Assembly (NCBI RefSeq): GCF_009938205.1
Contig: NZ_AP019654.1
Span: 2,570,540 to 2,634,539, forward strand
Source of the DNA: Vibrio panuliri
GTDB lineage: Bacteria; Pseudomonadota; Gammaproteobacteria; Enterobacterales; Vibrionaceae
Length of the DNA stretch: 64,000 nt
Reading direction: 5' to 3'
Shown here piece by piece: positions 49,862 to 59,856 of this stretch. Below the pieces are notes generated by a model, which saw nothing but the letters and a program-made list of their open reading frames with translations, was not told where the DNA came from and did not search any database. Position numbers and translations under genes: made by a program. Each line of letters starts with the position of its first letter. The stretch's first letter is position 1.

Positions 49862-49865
49862 CTCA

Positions 49866-50162
49866 TTATTGACGTTGTAAAAGCTGGGTGATCGCCTGCT
49901 TTTCATCATCACTTTTGGATTTTAACTCATTAGAGCCACGAGTAATGGTCGCCACACCTACGCCCAACATTTGACTGATCTGACGCTGGGACAACTCACC
50001 TTTAAGTAGCTCACGCAAAATATTCACCCGCGCAACCAACGACTCTCTTTCATCCGGAGTCAAAAGCATCGTTAGCAATATTTCATGCTGTTCTGTCGCT
50101 GTGCTCTGTTTAATCAAATCTAAGATCTGTTGCCAATCAGTATACTCTGGTTGTTGTGACAT
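49866..50162 (-). CDS. trpR: Trp repressor
   Basis: A 98-residue all-helical DNA-binding protein. The tryptophan-binding and helix-turn-helix region reads LLTPDERESLVARVNILREL then LSQRQISQMLGVGVATITRG. With bound Trp it represses trp biosynthesis genes. It is 15 bp downstream of slt. Confidence 0.95.
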   Translation of the reverse strand: MSQQPEYTDWQQILDLIKQSTATEQHEILLTMLLTPDERESLVARVNILRELLKGELSQRQISQMLGVGVATITRGSNELKSKSDDEKQAITQLLQRQ

Positions 50163-50177
50163 GATTTACGCGCTCGC

Positions 50178-52124
50178 TCAATACTTAGTATTCATTTCAT
50201 GTGGCTTAAGAAACGCACCATCCGCTCCTAACAGCTCACGATAGTAAACTTCAAACATTAATATGTTTTGCACATAGCCGCGAGTTTCATTGAAAGGAAT
50301 GGCTTCGATAAATGCATAAGCATCTAATTTTCCTTGTGTTCTTTCACGCCACGTTTTGACTCTTCCTGGCCCCGCATTATACGCTGCAAATGCAAAAATT
50401 CGATTGTTATCGTACTGCTCAAGCAAACTCTGCAGGTAACGACTGCCAATCTCAATATTTTTGCCCACTTGATACAAATCGCCACTACCTTGATAGGTCA
50501 GTTCATACTTGCGCGCAGTGTACTTCGCTGTCGAAGGCATAATTTGCATGATGCCTCTCGCACCAACCGGTGACTTTGCTTCGACATCCATCGCACTCTC
50601 TTGGCGAGCCAAAGACATCAAGGTAATCGGGTCTACGCTATGCTTCTCGCCATAGAAATTAAACCACCAGCGGTGAGCGATGGGGAACCTCAGCTCAAGG
50701 TTATCCCACATTTTCGCTTCGATACTGCCTGTCACTGTAAGGTGATGCCAACGCTTATACGCAGCGTAGGCGGTCAGTTGCGCCTGCTGCTCTTGTGTCA
50801 CGTTCCGCAGTAAATGACGCCATTCACTTTTGGCTGCCGCAATTTTATCTCGTAGGATCAACTCATCAATCCGACGCAGTGAGATATCAAATGGTTTAAC
50901 CATTGCTCGATCAAGTTTGAGTGTCGATTGCGGGTACACCACGGAACGACCTAGCTCTTTTGCCGCTGCAACACTGTAGAAATTCCGTTGACCGACAATT
51001 TTCTCAAGGCGTTGGTTCGCTTGTTTTTTCTTGCCTAACGCCAGCTCTGAACGTGCTAACCAGTACTGCCAGCGTAAAGACTGCTGCACATTCGACGGCA
51101 GAACCGCGATCCAACTCGCCACACCAGTCCAATCCGCCTGTTGAATCGCTAGACGTGCGCGTCGTTCAATCAACTTACTGTTTTGGGAGGTTTTAATCTG
51201 CTCATCACGCCAATCCGCTAGTGAGCTTGAGTCCGTATTGATCAAACGCAGTGCAATATAATCCGCTAAACTTTGCGCCTGCGGCTGAGACATTTTTTGC
51301 CCTGCGACCACTTTCTGCCACGCTTGCTGAGCCTGCTCGACATTTTTACGCGCTAACTTTTCCAATGCCATTTCGCTTTGTCGGCGATAGAACTCATCCG
51401 CTGGTTGTTTCTTGGCAAATGCCGCGACATTCTCAGGTTTATCAAACAAGGCTTTCATTGCACTTGCTTGCTGCTGAGCTTTTGGCTCTGTTACTTGCTT
51501 CGCTAAGTACTTAAGTAAACTTCCATTACGAGCATCAAACGCAAGCAACATCCGCTCAAGAACCTGTTGATCGGTTTTCAGCCCAGCTTTATCCCAAGCC
51601 GAGAATAAAGGGTCACAAGCATCAGAAACGCTGCGTCCATGTAGCCACAAATCTTCCGCACCTTTATAAGCCGCCTCTGTTTGCCCGGTTTGTAACTTGG
51701 CGTTGTAATAGTGACATTGGTACTTTTCTCCCCTCGGGAGGTCAGTTTGAAACTCAAGTAAGGTTTGCCATTGCTTGCTGCTTGCTAGCTTATCGAGATA
51801 AGGCGCACGTATACGATTGGAAAACGGAAAGTCTCTGTGCTGCTCGATAAAATCTGTCACTTGCTGCGGCGATTTATCGCCAAGTTGCACCAAAAATGTA
51901 CGGTAATCCACATAAGGCGTCAGTGGATAGGAAGCAATTTGTGGACGTAATGCAAGGTAGGTTTCAACTTGCTTTTGATCCAGTAACTGTTGCGCTTGAT
52001 CATAGAGTGCTCTTTGCTCCGATAGAGAAGGAGCGGCAATACTCGCTGCGCTATATATCATCGTCGACACTGCCAATATCGATGAAGGAAGTCGATAGAA
52101 CGACTTAGAAAACCTTGGCGTCAT
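50178..52124 (-). CDS. slt: Soluble lytic murein transglycosylase Slt
   Basis: 648 residues: a signal peptide (about 1-30, ending SIAA), a long alpha-superhelical U/L domain (to about 450) and an SLT domain with the catalytic Glu in SLARQESAMD, then GARGIMQIMPSTA and AFAAYNAGPGRV. It degrades glycan strands in the periplasm to 1,6-anhydro-muropeptides, the substrates of AmpG, NagZ and AnmK encoded in this window. It forms an operon with trpR. Confidence 0.96.
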   Translation of the reverse strand: MTPRFSKSFYRLPSSILAVSTMIYSAASIAAPSLSEQRALYDQAQQLLDQKQVETYLALRPQIASYPLTPYVDYRTFLVQLGDKSPQQVTDFIEQHRDFPFSNRIRAPYLDKLASSKQWQTLLEFQTDLPRGEKYQCHYYNAKLQTGQTEAAYKGAEDLWLHGRSVSDACDPLFSAWDKAGLKTDQQVLERMLLAFDARNGSLLKYLAKQVTEPKAQQQASAMKALFDKPENVAAFAKKQPADEFYRRQSEMALEKLARKNVEQAQQAWQKVVAGQKMSQPQAQSLADYIALRLINTDSSSLADWRDEQIKTSQNSKLIERRARLAIQQADWTGVASWIAVLPSNVQQSLRWQYWLARSELALGKKKQANQRLEKIVGQRNFYSVAAAKELGRSVVYPQSTLKLDRAMVKPFDISLRRIDELILRDKIAAAKSEWRHLLRNVTQEQQAQLTAYAAYKRWHHLTVTGSIEAKMWDNLELRFPIAHRWWFNFYGEKHSVDPITLMSLARQESAMDVEAKSPVGARGIMQIMPSTAKYTARKYELTYQGSGDLYQVGKNIEIGSRYLQSLLEQYDNNRIFAFAAYNAGPGRVKTWRERTQGKLDAYAFIEAIPFNETRGYVQNILMFEVYYRELLGADGAFLKPHEMNTKY

Positions 52125-52407
52125 GTCATCTCGTCCTTGTGAGATACAAATATAGTGAACTACGCCTCACTGTCGTGAGTAACGTGGGGTATATAAAACT
52201 ATTCTAATTGCTTCTGTAAAGCAGAGAGTTGTAAATAGAAATTATTTCATACAAGTGTGACACATTTAATCAATTCCCCTTCCCTAATAGACAAATTTCG
52301 TTAGTATGCGGGGTCAATCAGCATCAATTGTCAGGTTCGGTAACAATGCTTGTTCGGTTGGTGTAAAATACACGTTTATGTATATGGAAAGTTAGGAACG
52401 ATCGGCA

Positions 52408-54075
52408 ATGGCTGAATACGTATATACCATGTCGCGGGTGAGCAAAATTGTGCCACCTAAGCGTCAAATTCTTAAAGACATTTCTCTAAGCTTCTTCCCT
52501 GGAGCAAAAATCGGTGTTCTTGGTCTAAACGGTGCAGGTAAATCTACCCTGTTGCGCATCATGGCAGGTATCGATACTGATATCGACGGTGAAGCACGCC
52601 CACAACCAGGTCTAAATGTAGGTTACCTACCTCAAGAACCGGTACTTGACGAGTCTAAAACAGTACGCGAAATCGTTGAAGAAGCAGTTGCTGATGTGGC
52701 TGGCGCTCTCAAACGCCTCGACGCGGTATATGCAGCTTACGCTGAAGAAGATGCAGACTTTGACGCACTAGCCAAAGAGCAAGGCGAACTGGAAGCACTT
52801 ATCCAAGCGAAAGACGGCCACAACCTAGAAAATGCTCTTGAGCGTGCTGCCAACGCACTGCGTCTTCCTGAATGGGATCAGAAAATTCAACACCTCTCTG
52901 GTGGTGAACGTCGCCGTGTCGCTATCTGTCGCCTACTACTTGAAAAGCCAGATATGCTGCTACTAGACGAACCAACTAACCACTTGGATGCTGAGTCTGT
53001 TGCATGGCTAGAACGTTTCCTAGTCGATTACACAGGTACTGTTGTGGCTATCACGCACGACCGTTACTTCCTAGACAACGCCGCTGGCTGGATCCTAGAA
53101 CTTGACCGTGGTGAAGGTATTCCATGGCAAGGAAACTACACCTCTTGGCTAGAGCAAAAAGATGCGCGTCTGCAACAAGAAGCATCTCAAGAAAGTGCTC
53201 GTCAAAAAACGATCGAGAAAGAACTTGAGTGGGTACGTAAGAACCCTAAAGGTCGCCAAGCAAAATCGAAAGCACGTATGGCGCGCTTTGAAGAGCTACA
53301 AAGCACTGATCACCAAAAACGTAATGAAACCAACGAGCTGTTCATTCCGCCAGGTGAGCGCCTAGGTGATAAGGTTATCGACGTTAAGAACCTCACTAAG
53401 TCATTTGACGGTCGTGTGCTGATTGATGACCTATCATTCAGCATACCTAAGGGTGCTATCGTGGGTATCATCGGTGCCAACGGTGCAGGTAAATCGACCC
53501 TGTTCAAGATGCTAAGTGGTACTGAGCAACCAGACTCGGGCACTATCGAAATGGGTGATACGGTTAAACTGGCATCTGTTGACCAGTTCCGTGACTCAAT
53601 GAACGATAAGAACACCGTGTTCCAAGAGATTTCGGAAGGCGCTGACATTATCAAGATCAACAACTTTGAAATCCAAGCACGTGCTTACTGTTCACGCTTC
53701 AACTTCAAAGGTTCTGATCAACAAAAAGTGATCGGTGAGCTATCTGGTGGTGAGCGTAACCGTGTCCACCTTGCGAAACTGCTAAAAGCAGGCGGTAACG
53801 TACTGCTACTCGATGAACCAACCAACGACCTAGACGTTGAAACCCTACGTGCACTTGAAGAAGCGCTACTTGAGTTCCCTGGGTGTGCAATGGTTATCTC
53901 GCACGACCGTTGGTTCCTAGACCGTATCGCCACGCACATCATCGACTATCGCGATGAAGGTCAAGTTAACTTCTATGAAGGTAACTACACCGAGTACATG
54001 GACTGGTTGAAGAAAACTCTTGGCCCTGAAGCGGCAGAACCGCACCGCATTAAGTACAAGCGTATTTCTAAGTAA
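52408..54075 (+). CDS. ettA: EttA, ABC-F translational throttle
   Basis: 555 residues with two ABC ATPase domains and no membrane part: Walker A GLNGAGKST and GANGAGKST, signatures LSGGERRRVA and LSGGERNRVH, and Walker B LLLDEPTNHLD and LLLDEPTNDLD. EttA binds the ribosomal E site and gates the first elongation steps according to ATP/ADP. The N-terminus MAEYVYTMSRVSKIVPP is typical. It is divergent from slt over 283 bp. Confidence 0.97.
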   Translation: MAEYVYTMSRVSKIVPPKRQILKDISLSFFPGAKIGVLGLNGAGKSTLLRIMAGIDTDIDGEARPQPGLNVGYLPQEPVLDESKTVREIVEEAVADVAGALKRLDAVYAAYAEEDADFDALAKEQGELEALIQAKDGHNLENALERAANALRLPEWDQKIQHLSGGERRRVAICRLLLEKPDMLLLDEPTNHLDAESVAWLERFLVDYTGTVVAITHDRYFLDNAAGWILELDRGEGIPWQGNYTSWLEQKDARLQQEASQESARQKTIEKELEWVRKNPKGRQAKSKARMARFEELQSTDHQKRNETNELFIPPGERLGDKVIDVKNLTKSFDGRVLIDDLSFSIPKGAIVGIIGANGAGKSTLFKMLSGTEQPDSGTIEMGDTVKLASVDQFRDSMNDKNTVFQEISEGADIIKINNFEIQARAYCSRFNFKGSDQQKVIGELSGGERNRVHLAKLLKAGGNVLLLDEPTNDLDVETLRALEEALLEFPGCAMVISHDRWFLDRIATHIIDYRDEGQVNFYEGNYTEYMDWLKKTLGPEAAEPHRIKYKRISK

Positions 54076-54127
54076 TCCCCCTTTAATCAAGAGAGATAGA
54101 ACACGATCTCTGCTTGAAATTTGCTCT

Positions 54128-54156
54128 AAGGCCGCTAATATAGCGGCCTTTCTTGA
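54128..54156 (+). terminator. Terminator after ettA
   Basis: AAGGCCGCTA / TAGCGGCCTT perfect ten-base stem with loop ATA and T-rich tail. Confidence 0.85.
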
Positions 54157-54278
54157 TTTACAGTACTGCGTAATAAAACGACAAAAAAGACTTTCATCAC
54201 TATCTTTAAACAATTCCAAATGGCAAACAGAGTTCTTCTGTTAAGCTGAAAGACAAACGGATTGAAAGAGAGTTAACT

Positions 54279-54650
54279 ATGATTGAACGTCGTCGATTTT
54301 CACGCATTGTATATCAAGCAATAGCCGTCGTTTCCCAAGGTGAGAACCAAGTGGAAGCCAGCGTAAAAGATCTATCGTTACATGGTCTCTTACTAAGTAG
54401 CTCCCAGAGCAATCAACTGGATTTAACCCAACCAATAGAGGTCAAATTCCAGTTACCAGAAAGTGACATCTCTATCGAGCTCAAAGGAAGAATTATCAGT
54501 GAAGAGCAAGGGTTAACCCGTGTGATCATTGAACATATTGATATCGATAGTATTAGTCACATCAAACGTATAATTGAACTCAACGTTGGTGATGATCAGC
54601 TACTGCATCGTGAAATCGAACAGCTATCGGACCTAGCAGAATATTCCTAA
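54279..54650 (+). CDS. PilZ domain protein
   Basis: A 123-residue single PilZ domain. The two c-di-GMP-binding motifs are present: RRRFSR at residues 4-9 (RxxxR type) and DLSLHGLLL at about 39 (D/N-x-S-x-x-G). It probably binds c-di-GMP and changes its contact with a partner. The next gene, an M23 peptidase, starts 9 bp later, so that protein or its pathway is a candidate partner (inference from position). Confidence 0.88.
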   Translation: MIERRRFSRIVYQAIAVVSQGENQVEASVKDLSLHGLLLSSSQSNQLDLTQPIEVKFQLPESDISIELKGRIISEEQGLTRVIIEHIDIDSISHIKRIIELNVGDDQLLHREIEQLSDLAEYS

Positions 54651-54659
54651 CACCGCTGT

Positions 54660-55652
54660 ATGTCACAAAGAAAAATAACAATTACTATTCCGACTGGTAA
54701 AGAGGCACAACATTTCTCTATCAGTCGTTCAGCTCTATTACTGTCTATTGCTGCCAGTGTCACGATCATCGGTTCCACCGCTGGTTATATCCATTACAAT
54801 CAAAGCCATATTGCCGAATTAAATCAACAACTGGCTCATTCTATCGAACAGAAAACGACACTAGAGCAACTCTACGAAGAGCAGATGGATACCACCCATA
54901 CACTGTCACAAGAGTTGGAAGAAAAGCGCGATCAGCTGCATGTACTTGGTCGCCGAGTCTATGATGTAGAGGCCGTGTTGGGTTTATCGGGCGAAGAGCC
55001 ACTCGATGAGCAAAACTTGGAAGACCGCTTAGATGCAGCGGTAGTCGATTCGGCGGTTCGCGCCACCATGTTTCGTATGATACCTAACGACGCTCCATTA
55101 GATTACAATCGGATTTCCTCTTCATATGGGCGCCGTACCAACCCAATTACAGGCAAACGCCATACGCATACGGGTATCGACCTCACCTGTAACCGTGGCA
55201 CACCGATAGTCGCTCCTGCCGACGGCGTGATCGAGACAGTGAGACCAAGTAAAAAAGGGTTTGGTAACTTCTTAACGCTGCGCCATTCATTTGGCTTTAT
55301 GACCTCTTACGCACATTTACAGCACTTTAAAGTCAAAAGCGGCCAGTTTGTCTCAAAAGGTGATGTGATCGCGACATGCGGCAACTCTGGTAACTCAACA
55401 GGTCCCCACCTCCATTACGAAGTGCGCTTTTTAGGCCGTTCACTCAATCCGCAATACACCATGGATTGGACCCCAGACAACTTTAATTATCTGTTTGAAA
55501 AAGAGAAAAAAGTAAAGTGGGCACCACTGGTAAAACTGATTGATGACAACGTTCGTTTGCAAGTCAACCTCACCAACAAGCCGTTTGTCGAACAAGCCGT
55601 TGATACCGTCAGAAGCGACGCCAACAACAAAGTTAACGTCTCCGTTCAATAA
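54660..55652 (+). CDS. M23 family (LytM) peptidase, membrane-anchored
   Basis: 330 residues. A short cytoplasmic N-terminus, one membrane helix (about 24-44), a coiled coil (about 50-100), then an M23 domain (about 150-262). Zinc ligands are intact (HTHTGIDL and HLHYEVRF), so it is likely an active endopeptidase cutting peptide cross-links in the periplasm. It resembles TagE/Shy-type vibrio M23 proteins, but I cannot assign a specific name. It follows the PilZ gene by 9 bp and ends at a strong terminator. Confidence 0.88.
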   Translation: MSQRKITITIPTGKEAQHFSISRSALLLSIAASVTIIGSTAGYIHYNQSHIAELNQQLAHSIEQKTTLEQLYEEQMDTTHTLSQELEEKRDQLHVLGRRVYDVEAVLGLSGEEPLDEQNLEDRLDAAVVDSAVRATMFRMIPNDAPLDYNRISSSYGRRTNPITGKRHTHTGIDLTCNRGTPIVAPADGVIETVRPSKKGFGNFLTLRHSFGFMTSYAHLQHFKVKSGQFVSKGDVIATCGNSGNSTGPHLHYEVRFLGRSLNPQYTMDWTPDNFNYLFEKEKKVKWAPLVKLIDDNVRLQVNLTNKPFVEQAVDTVRSDANNKVNVSVQ

Positions 55653-55655
55653 CTG

Positions 55656-55681
55656 AAAAAGCTGCCGATTGGCAGCTTTTT
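55656..55681. terminator. Bidirectional terminator between the M23 gene and tyrA
   Basis: AAAAAGCTGCC / GGCAGCTTTTT stem with loop GATT, between converging genes. Confidence 0.88.
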
Positions 55682-55704
55682 GCTTATCAGCAACAGCGTA
55701 AAAA

Positions 55705-56832
55705 TCAGCCTCGATGGATGGAATCATTCGCCTGTTTGAGTAGGTTTTGACTTTCCACCATAAACTGTTGTGAGTAATCGCCAAACCAATCACTGACATG
55801 CTCAAAGTTCTTAATGAAGGTTGGCTTATCTTGATTGTCGAGAATCTTCAACGCTTCACCAAAGCAGTGATGGAAACGTTTGATCATGTCGATGTTCTCT
55901 TGCGAAGCAAAAATAATATCGCCATACAGATGAGGGTCTTGACCAAATAGACGACCAACCATCGCCAGTTCTAGGCGGTAAATTGGAGAACTGAGCTGCA
56001 GTAACTTATCAATACTTGGATTCTCATTGCTCAAATGTAGCCCGTACGCAAAAGAGGTAAAGTGACGTAAGGCTTGTATCAAGGTCATCCCATGATCATG
56101 GTCTTGAGCATCTATTTGGCAAAGACTCGCTCCCCAAATTGCAAACTGTTTTAGCAACCATTGGTAATGCTCAGCCCCACGTCCATCACAATAAGCAATC
56201 ACCTGTTTAGCCAAACTGGGCACATCAGGACCAAACATCGGGTGCAATCCAACTACAGGGCCATTGTGAACCCGCAACATAGCATCAAGAGGTTTCGTTT
56301 TGATCGAGGTTAAGTCACATAAAATACAGTCATCAGGCAGTTGACCAAGCTTTTCTATCACCCTTTGTGTCAGGTGAATAGGCACTGTCACCACAACCAA
56401 ACCAGCGTCATTAAGTAGCTCGTCGGCACGATGCCAATCTTGACTACCTAAAACCTTAACCTGATAGCCTGACAGAGTGAACATGCGACCGAACAGACCA
56501 CCTAACTGCCCTTTACCGCCAACAATCACCACCGAACGCAACTCAGGATTTAAACATTTAAAACCTGAGTCTTTTTCGCTGGCATAAGACTCACGCATCG
56601 TACGGCGCAAAATGTCTTCGATTAACTGTGGTGGCACTCCGATTTTCTCAGCTTCGGCACGACGCGAAGCTAACATCGCGGCTTCTCGATCCGGCGCGTA
56701 AATCGGTAAGCCATGCTCGCTTTTTACTTCACCAACTTGCTCTACAAGCGATAAACGCTGTGCAAGTAAACTAAGAATTTGCTTATCAACTGCATCAATT
56801 TGATCACGCAGCCCATTTAACTGTTCGGCCAT
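55705..56832 (-). CDS. tyrA: Chorismate mutase / prephenate dehydrogenase
   Basis: A 375-residue bifunctional enzyme for tyrosine synthesis. Chorismate mutase domain (about 1-90; [20 protein letters not shown]) and an NAD-binding prephenate dehydrogenase domain ([28 protein letters not shown]). It follows aroF by 22 bp in the conserved aroF-tyrA operon, probably under TyrR. Confidence 0.97.
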   Translation of the reverse strand: MAEQLNGLRDQIDAVDKQILSLLAQRLSLVEQVGEVKSEHGLPIYAPDREAAMLASRRAEAEKIGVPPQLIEDILRRTMRESYASEKDSGFKCLNPELRSVVIVGGKGQLGGLFGRMFTLSGYQVKVLGSQDWHRADELLNDAGLVVVTVPIHLTQRVIEKLGQLPDDCILCDLTSIKTKPLDAMLRVHNGPVVGLHPMFGPDVPSLAKQVIAYCDGRGAEHYQWLLKQFAIWGASLCQIDAQDHDHGMTLIQALRHFTSFAYGLHLSNENPSIDKLLQLSSPIYRLELAMVGRLFGQDPHLYGDIIFASQENIDMIKRFHHCFGEALKILDNQDKPTFIKNFEHVSDWFGDYSQQFMVESQNLLKQANDSIHRG

Positions 56833-56854
56833 GAATGTCCTTATCCTTTACTAC

Positions 56855-57928
56855 TTAACCTGATAAACGCTCGCTTAAAAATGGCACTAACGCAGAGTGC
56901 GCATGACGTAGTAGTGTCTCAGTTGTTGACCAATTAATACAGGCGTCGGTAATAGAAACACCATATTTCATTTGATTTAATGGCTGTTCTGAGGAATGGT
57001 TACCCTCATTAAGGTGGCTTTCTATCATTAAGCCAATGATAGAACGGTTCCCTTCACGAATCTGATGAATGACATCTTCGGCAACCAAGGGCTGACGTCG
57101 GTAGTCCTTACGCGAGTTCGCGTGGCTGCAATCGACCATCAAAGAGGCTTCTAACCCCATTTGTGCCATCTCTTGCTCGCACTCAGCAACGGAAACTGAA
57201 TCATAGTTAGTCTGTTTACCACCGCGTAAAATCACATGACCATTTGGGTTACCTTGTGTCGTGAGTAGCGCAACTTGCCCTTCACGGCTGATCCCCATAA
57301 AACGGTGACTAGAAGATGCGGCTTGCATAGCGTTGATTGCTGTCGATAGGCTGCCGTCTGTACCATTCTTAAACCCAATCGGCATAGAGAGACCGCTCGC
57401 CATCTCTCGGTGAGTTTGCGATTCTGTCGTGCGCGCACCAATAGCAGCCCAACTAAACGTATCAGCAAGGTATTGAGGACTGATCGGGTCAAGCGCTTCA
57501 GTAGCCAATGGAATATCCATTTCAGCAAGCTCAACCAAAAGCTGACGCCCAACGTGCAACCCATGCTCAATATCAAAGCTGCCGTCCAAATGAGGGTCAT
57601 TGATGAGACCTTTCCATCCCACCGTGGTGCGCGGTTTTTCAAAATACACGCGCATAACAATATAGAGTTGGTCATCCAATTGCGCTGACAGTTGCTTTAA
57701 GCGACGTGCATAGTCCTTTGCCGCTTCAACATCATGGATTGAACAAGGGCCGCACACCACGAGCAAACGATGATCTTTTTTGTGAATAATATCGGCGATA
57801 GTTTGACGCGATTGCTGTATAAATCGGCGAGCTTTATCACTTAAAGGCAACTTAGCCTTAAGTTCATCAGGGGTGATCAGTACTTGTTCTTCACTGATGT
57901 TGATATTACTCAATTCACTTTTTTGCAT
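56855..57928 (-). CDS. aroF: DAHP synthase, tyrosine-sensitive type
   Basis: A 357-residue class I 3-deoxy-D-arabino-heptulosonate 7-phosphate synthase, the first step of the shikimate pathway from PEP and erythrose 4-phosphate. Motifs: VVCGPCSIHDVEAAKDYA, VYFEKPRTTVGWKGLINDP, GARTTESQTHREMASGLSMP and DCSHANSRKD. The operon with tyrA marks it as the AroF isozyme. The ATG at 57928 is preferred to a TTG two codons upstream. TyrR-like boxes lie upstream. Confidence 0.95.
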   Translation of the reverse strand: MQKSELSNINISEEQVLITPDELKAKLPLSDKARRFIQQSRQTIADIIHKKDHRLLVVCGPCSIHDVEAAKDYARRLKQLSAQLDDQLYIVMRVYFEKPRTTVGWKGLINDPHLDGSFDIEHGLHVGRQLLVELAEMDIPLATEALDPISPQYLADTFSWAAIGARTTESQTHREMASGLSMPIGFKNGTDGSLSTAINAMQAASSSHRFMGISREGQVALLTTQGNPNGHVILRGGKQTNYDSVSVAECEQEMAQMGLEASLMVDCSHANSRKDYRRQPLVAEDVIHQIREGNRSIIGLMIESHLNEGNHSSEQPLNQMKYGVSITDACINWSTTETLLRHAHSALVPFLSERLSG

Positions 57929-57939
57929 AACCAAAACTC

Positions 57940-57957
57940 TGTAAAAAATTATTACAC
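57940..57957. promoter_or_regulatory. Possible TyrR half-box next to the aroF start
   Basis: TGTAAAAAATTATTACAC resembles the TyrR palindrome but with spacing one base short. It is 12 bp before the aroF start codon. Confidence 0.35.
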
Positions 57958-58023
57958 CTTAAAATCCATTTATTCAAGGCTGACCAAAAACCTTACGATA
58001 ACAGGCAAAAACAATAATTCAAG

Positions 58024-58041
58024 TGTAAATTTAAATAAACA
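58024..58041. promoter_or_regulatory. Weak TyrR box
   Basis: TGTAAATTTAAATAAACA has two mismatches in the second half against TGTAAA-N6-TTTACA. It is 23 bp from the strong box, roughly two helical turns, as in paired strong/weak TyrR operators. Confidence 0.5.
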
Positions 58042-58046
58042 TTTAA

Positions 58047-58064
58047 TGTAAAAATAAATTTACG
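58047..58064. promoter_or_regulatory. Strong TyrR box
   Basis: TGTAAAAATAAATTTACG matches TGTAAA-N6-TTTACA at all but the last base. It lies about 120 bp upstream of aroF and suggests repression by TyrR with tyrosine. Confidence 0.65.
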
Positions 58065-58173
58065 TATGATTTTTTTACTGCCTTTATTGTAAATCAACAC
58101 TGAAAGCATGTTTTCTCAGAAGCAAAGCCTTTAGAATAAGCCTCAACCGCAAATGGAAAATAGGTTGATCAAC

Positions 58174-59847
58174 ATGGATTTGATCCTCTCTCTGCTGCAG
58201 CAAATGTGTGTCTACTTAGTACTTGCCTATATGTTGAGCAAGACACCGATCTTTTTGCCGCTCCTCAATATTTCAAATCACCTACGCCACAAAATTAGCA
58301 TTTATATCCTTTTCTCATTGTTTTGTGTGATGGGGACCTATTTTGGCTTACAAATCAACGATGCGATTGCCAATACGCGAGCTATCGGTGCGGTCATGGG
58401 AGGACTATTTGGCGGGCCTGTTGTTGGCTTTTTTGTTGGTTTGACTGGGGGGTTACACCGCTATAGCTTGGGTGGATTCACCGATGTGGCATGCGCAATA
58501 TCAACCACCGCAGAAGGGTTAATTGGTGGTCTATTGCATACTTACTTACTCCGCCGTAGCAAAGGCATACTGCTTTTTAGCCCTAGCATTGTATTTGCCG
58601 TTACCTTATTCGCAGAAATTATTCAGATGGCGATCATTCTGCTGGTCGCAAAACCATTTGATGAAGCATATGAGCTGGTGTCTGCTATTGCCGCACCAAT
58701 GATCATTGCCAACTCGGTTGGAGCCGCTCTGTTTATGAGCATCCTCCAAGACAGAAAAACAATATTTGAAAAATACTCTGCCACTTTTTCACGCCGAGCG
58801 CTAAACATTGCCGAACGCTCCGTTGGGATCTTATCGGCCGGTTTTAATCCTACCACCGCAGAGAAAATCGCTCGTATTGTCTATGAAGAAACAAATGTTG
58901 GCTCAGTGGCGATTACCGACGATGAAAAAATACTCGCCTTTGTCGGTATCGGCGATGATCACCACAAACCCGAAACCCCAATATCATCGCAATGTACCTT
59001 AGACTCGATTGATAAAGATGCGATTATCTACCTTGATGGCAAAGATAAGCCTTACCAATGCTCAATTTCACCACATTGTAAGTTAGGTTCTGCATTGATC
59101 ATTCCTCTACGTGCGGGCGATAAGGTTATTGGCACGATCAAACTTTATGAGCCGAAGCTGAAGCTTTTCTCGACCATCAATATGTCAATGGCTGAAGGCA
59201 TAGCGCAACTACTCTCTAGTCAGATCCTCTATGGAGAACTGCAACAGAAGCAGTCTTTGCTAGCCCAAGCAGAGATAAAACTGCTGCATGCTCAGGTAAA
59301 CCCACACTTTCTGTTTAATGCGCTCAACACAATTAGTGCGGTTGTCAGGCGAGAGCCAAATAAAGCTCGTGAACTTATCCAGCATTTATCGCAATTTTTC
59401 CGCAGTAATTTAAAACAAGATATAGAGTCCGTCTCACTGCAAGATGAGCTTGACCACGTGAACGCCTACCTCACTATCGAGAAAGCACGCTTTAGCGATC
59501 GCTTAGATGTGGAAGTCGATATCGATAGTGAATGGTTAGGGCGAAAAGTCCCCACCTTTACGCTCCAACCTTTGGTCGAAAACGCGATCAAGCACGGCAC
59601 CTCCAACCTATTCGAATGCGGGGTGATCCGAATATACAGTGATATGGTTTCGCAGGGATGCCGTATTACCGTCGAAGACAACGCAGGTAGCTATCAAGCT
59701 CCGAAAGAAGATCATGAAGGTCTCGGAATGCAAATTGTTGCCAAACGCCTGACCAATAAATTTGGCCGAGTGAGCCAATTGCAAATCGACGTCGAACCGA
59801 ACCAGTACACCAGAATGAGTTTTATCATTCCCCATCAAGACCATTAA
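58174..59847 (+). CDS. btsS: BtsS, LytS-family sensor kinase
   Basis: 557 residues. An N-terminal 5TM-LYT membrane sensor (MDLILSLLQQMCVYLVLAYM, NTRAIGAVMGGLFGGPVVGF, GLTGGLHRYSLGG), a GAF domain (about 220-350), then a HisKA_7TM/LytS-type kinase with the phospho-His in QVNPHFLFNALNTI and an ATPase domain (LQPLVENAIKHG, GLGMQIVAKRL). E. coli BtsS binds extracellular pyruvate with high affinity; key stretches are the same here. The start at 58174 aligns with BtsS and follows AGG; an ATG at 58153 is possible. btsR follows 9 bp later. Confidence 0.93.
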   Translation: MDLILSLLQQMCVYLVLAYMLSKTPIFLPLLNISNHLRHKISIYILFSLFCVMGTYFGLQINDAIANTRAIGAVMGGLFGGPVVGFFVGLTGGLHRYSLGGFTDVACAISTTAEGLIGGLLHTYLLRRSKGILLFSPSIVFAVTLFAEIIQMAIILLVAKPFDEAYELVSAIAAPMIIANSVGAALFMSILQDRKTIFEKYSATFSRRALNIAERSVGILSAGFNPTTAEKIARIVYEETNVGSVAITDDEKILAFVGIGDDHHKPETPISSQCTLDSIDKDAIIYLDGKDKPYQCSISPHCKLGSALIIPLRAGDKVIGTIKLYEPKLKLFSTINMSMAEGIAQLLSSQILYGELQQKQSLLAQAEIKLLHAQVNPHFLFNALNTISAVVRREPNKARELIQHLSQFFRSNLKQDIESVSLQDELDHVNAYLTIEKARFSDRLDVEVDIDSEWLGRKVPTFTLQPLVENAIKHGTSNLFECGVIRIYSDMVSQGCRITVEDNAGSYQAPKEDHEGLGMQIVAKRLTNKFGRVSQLQIDVEPNQYTRMSFIIPHQDH

Positions 59848-59856
59848 GGAATAATC

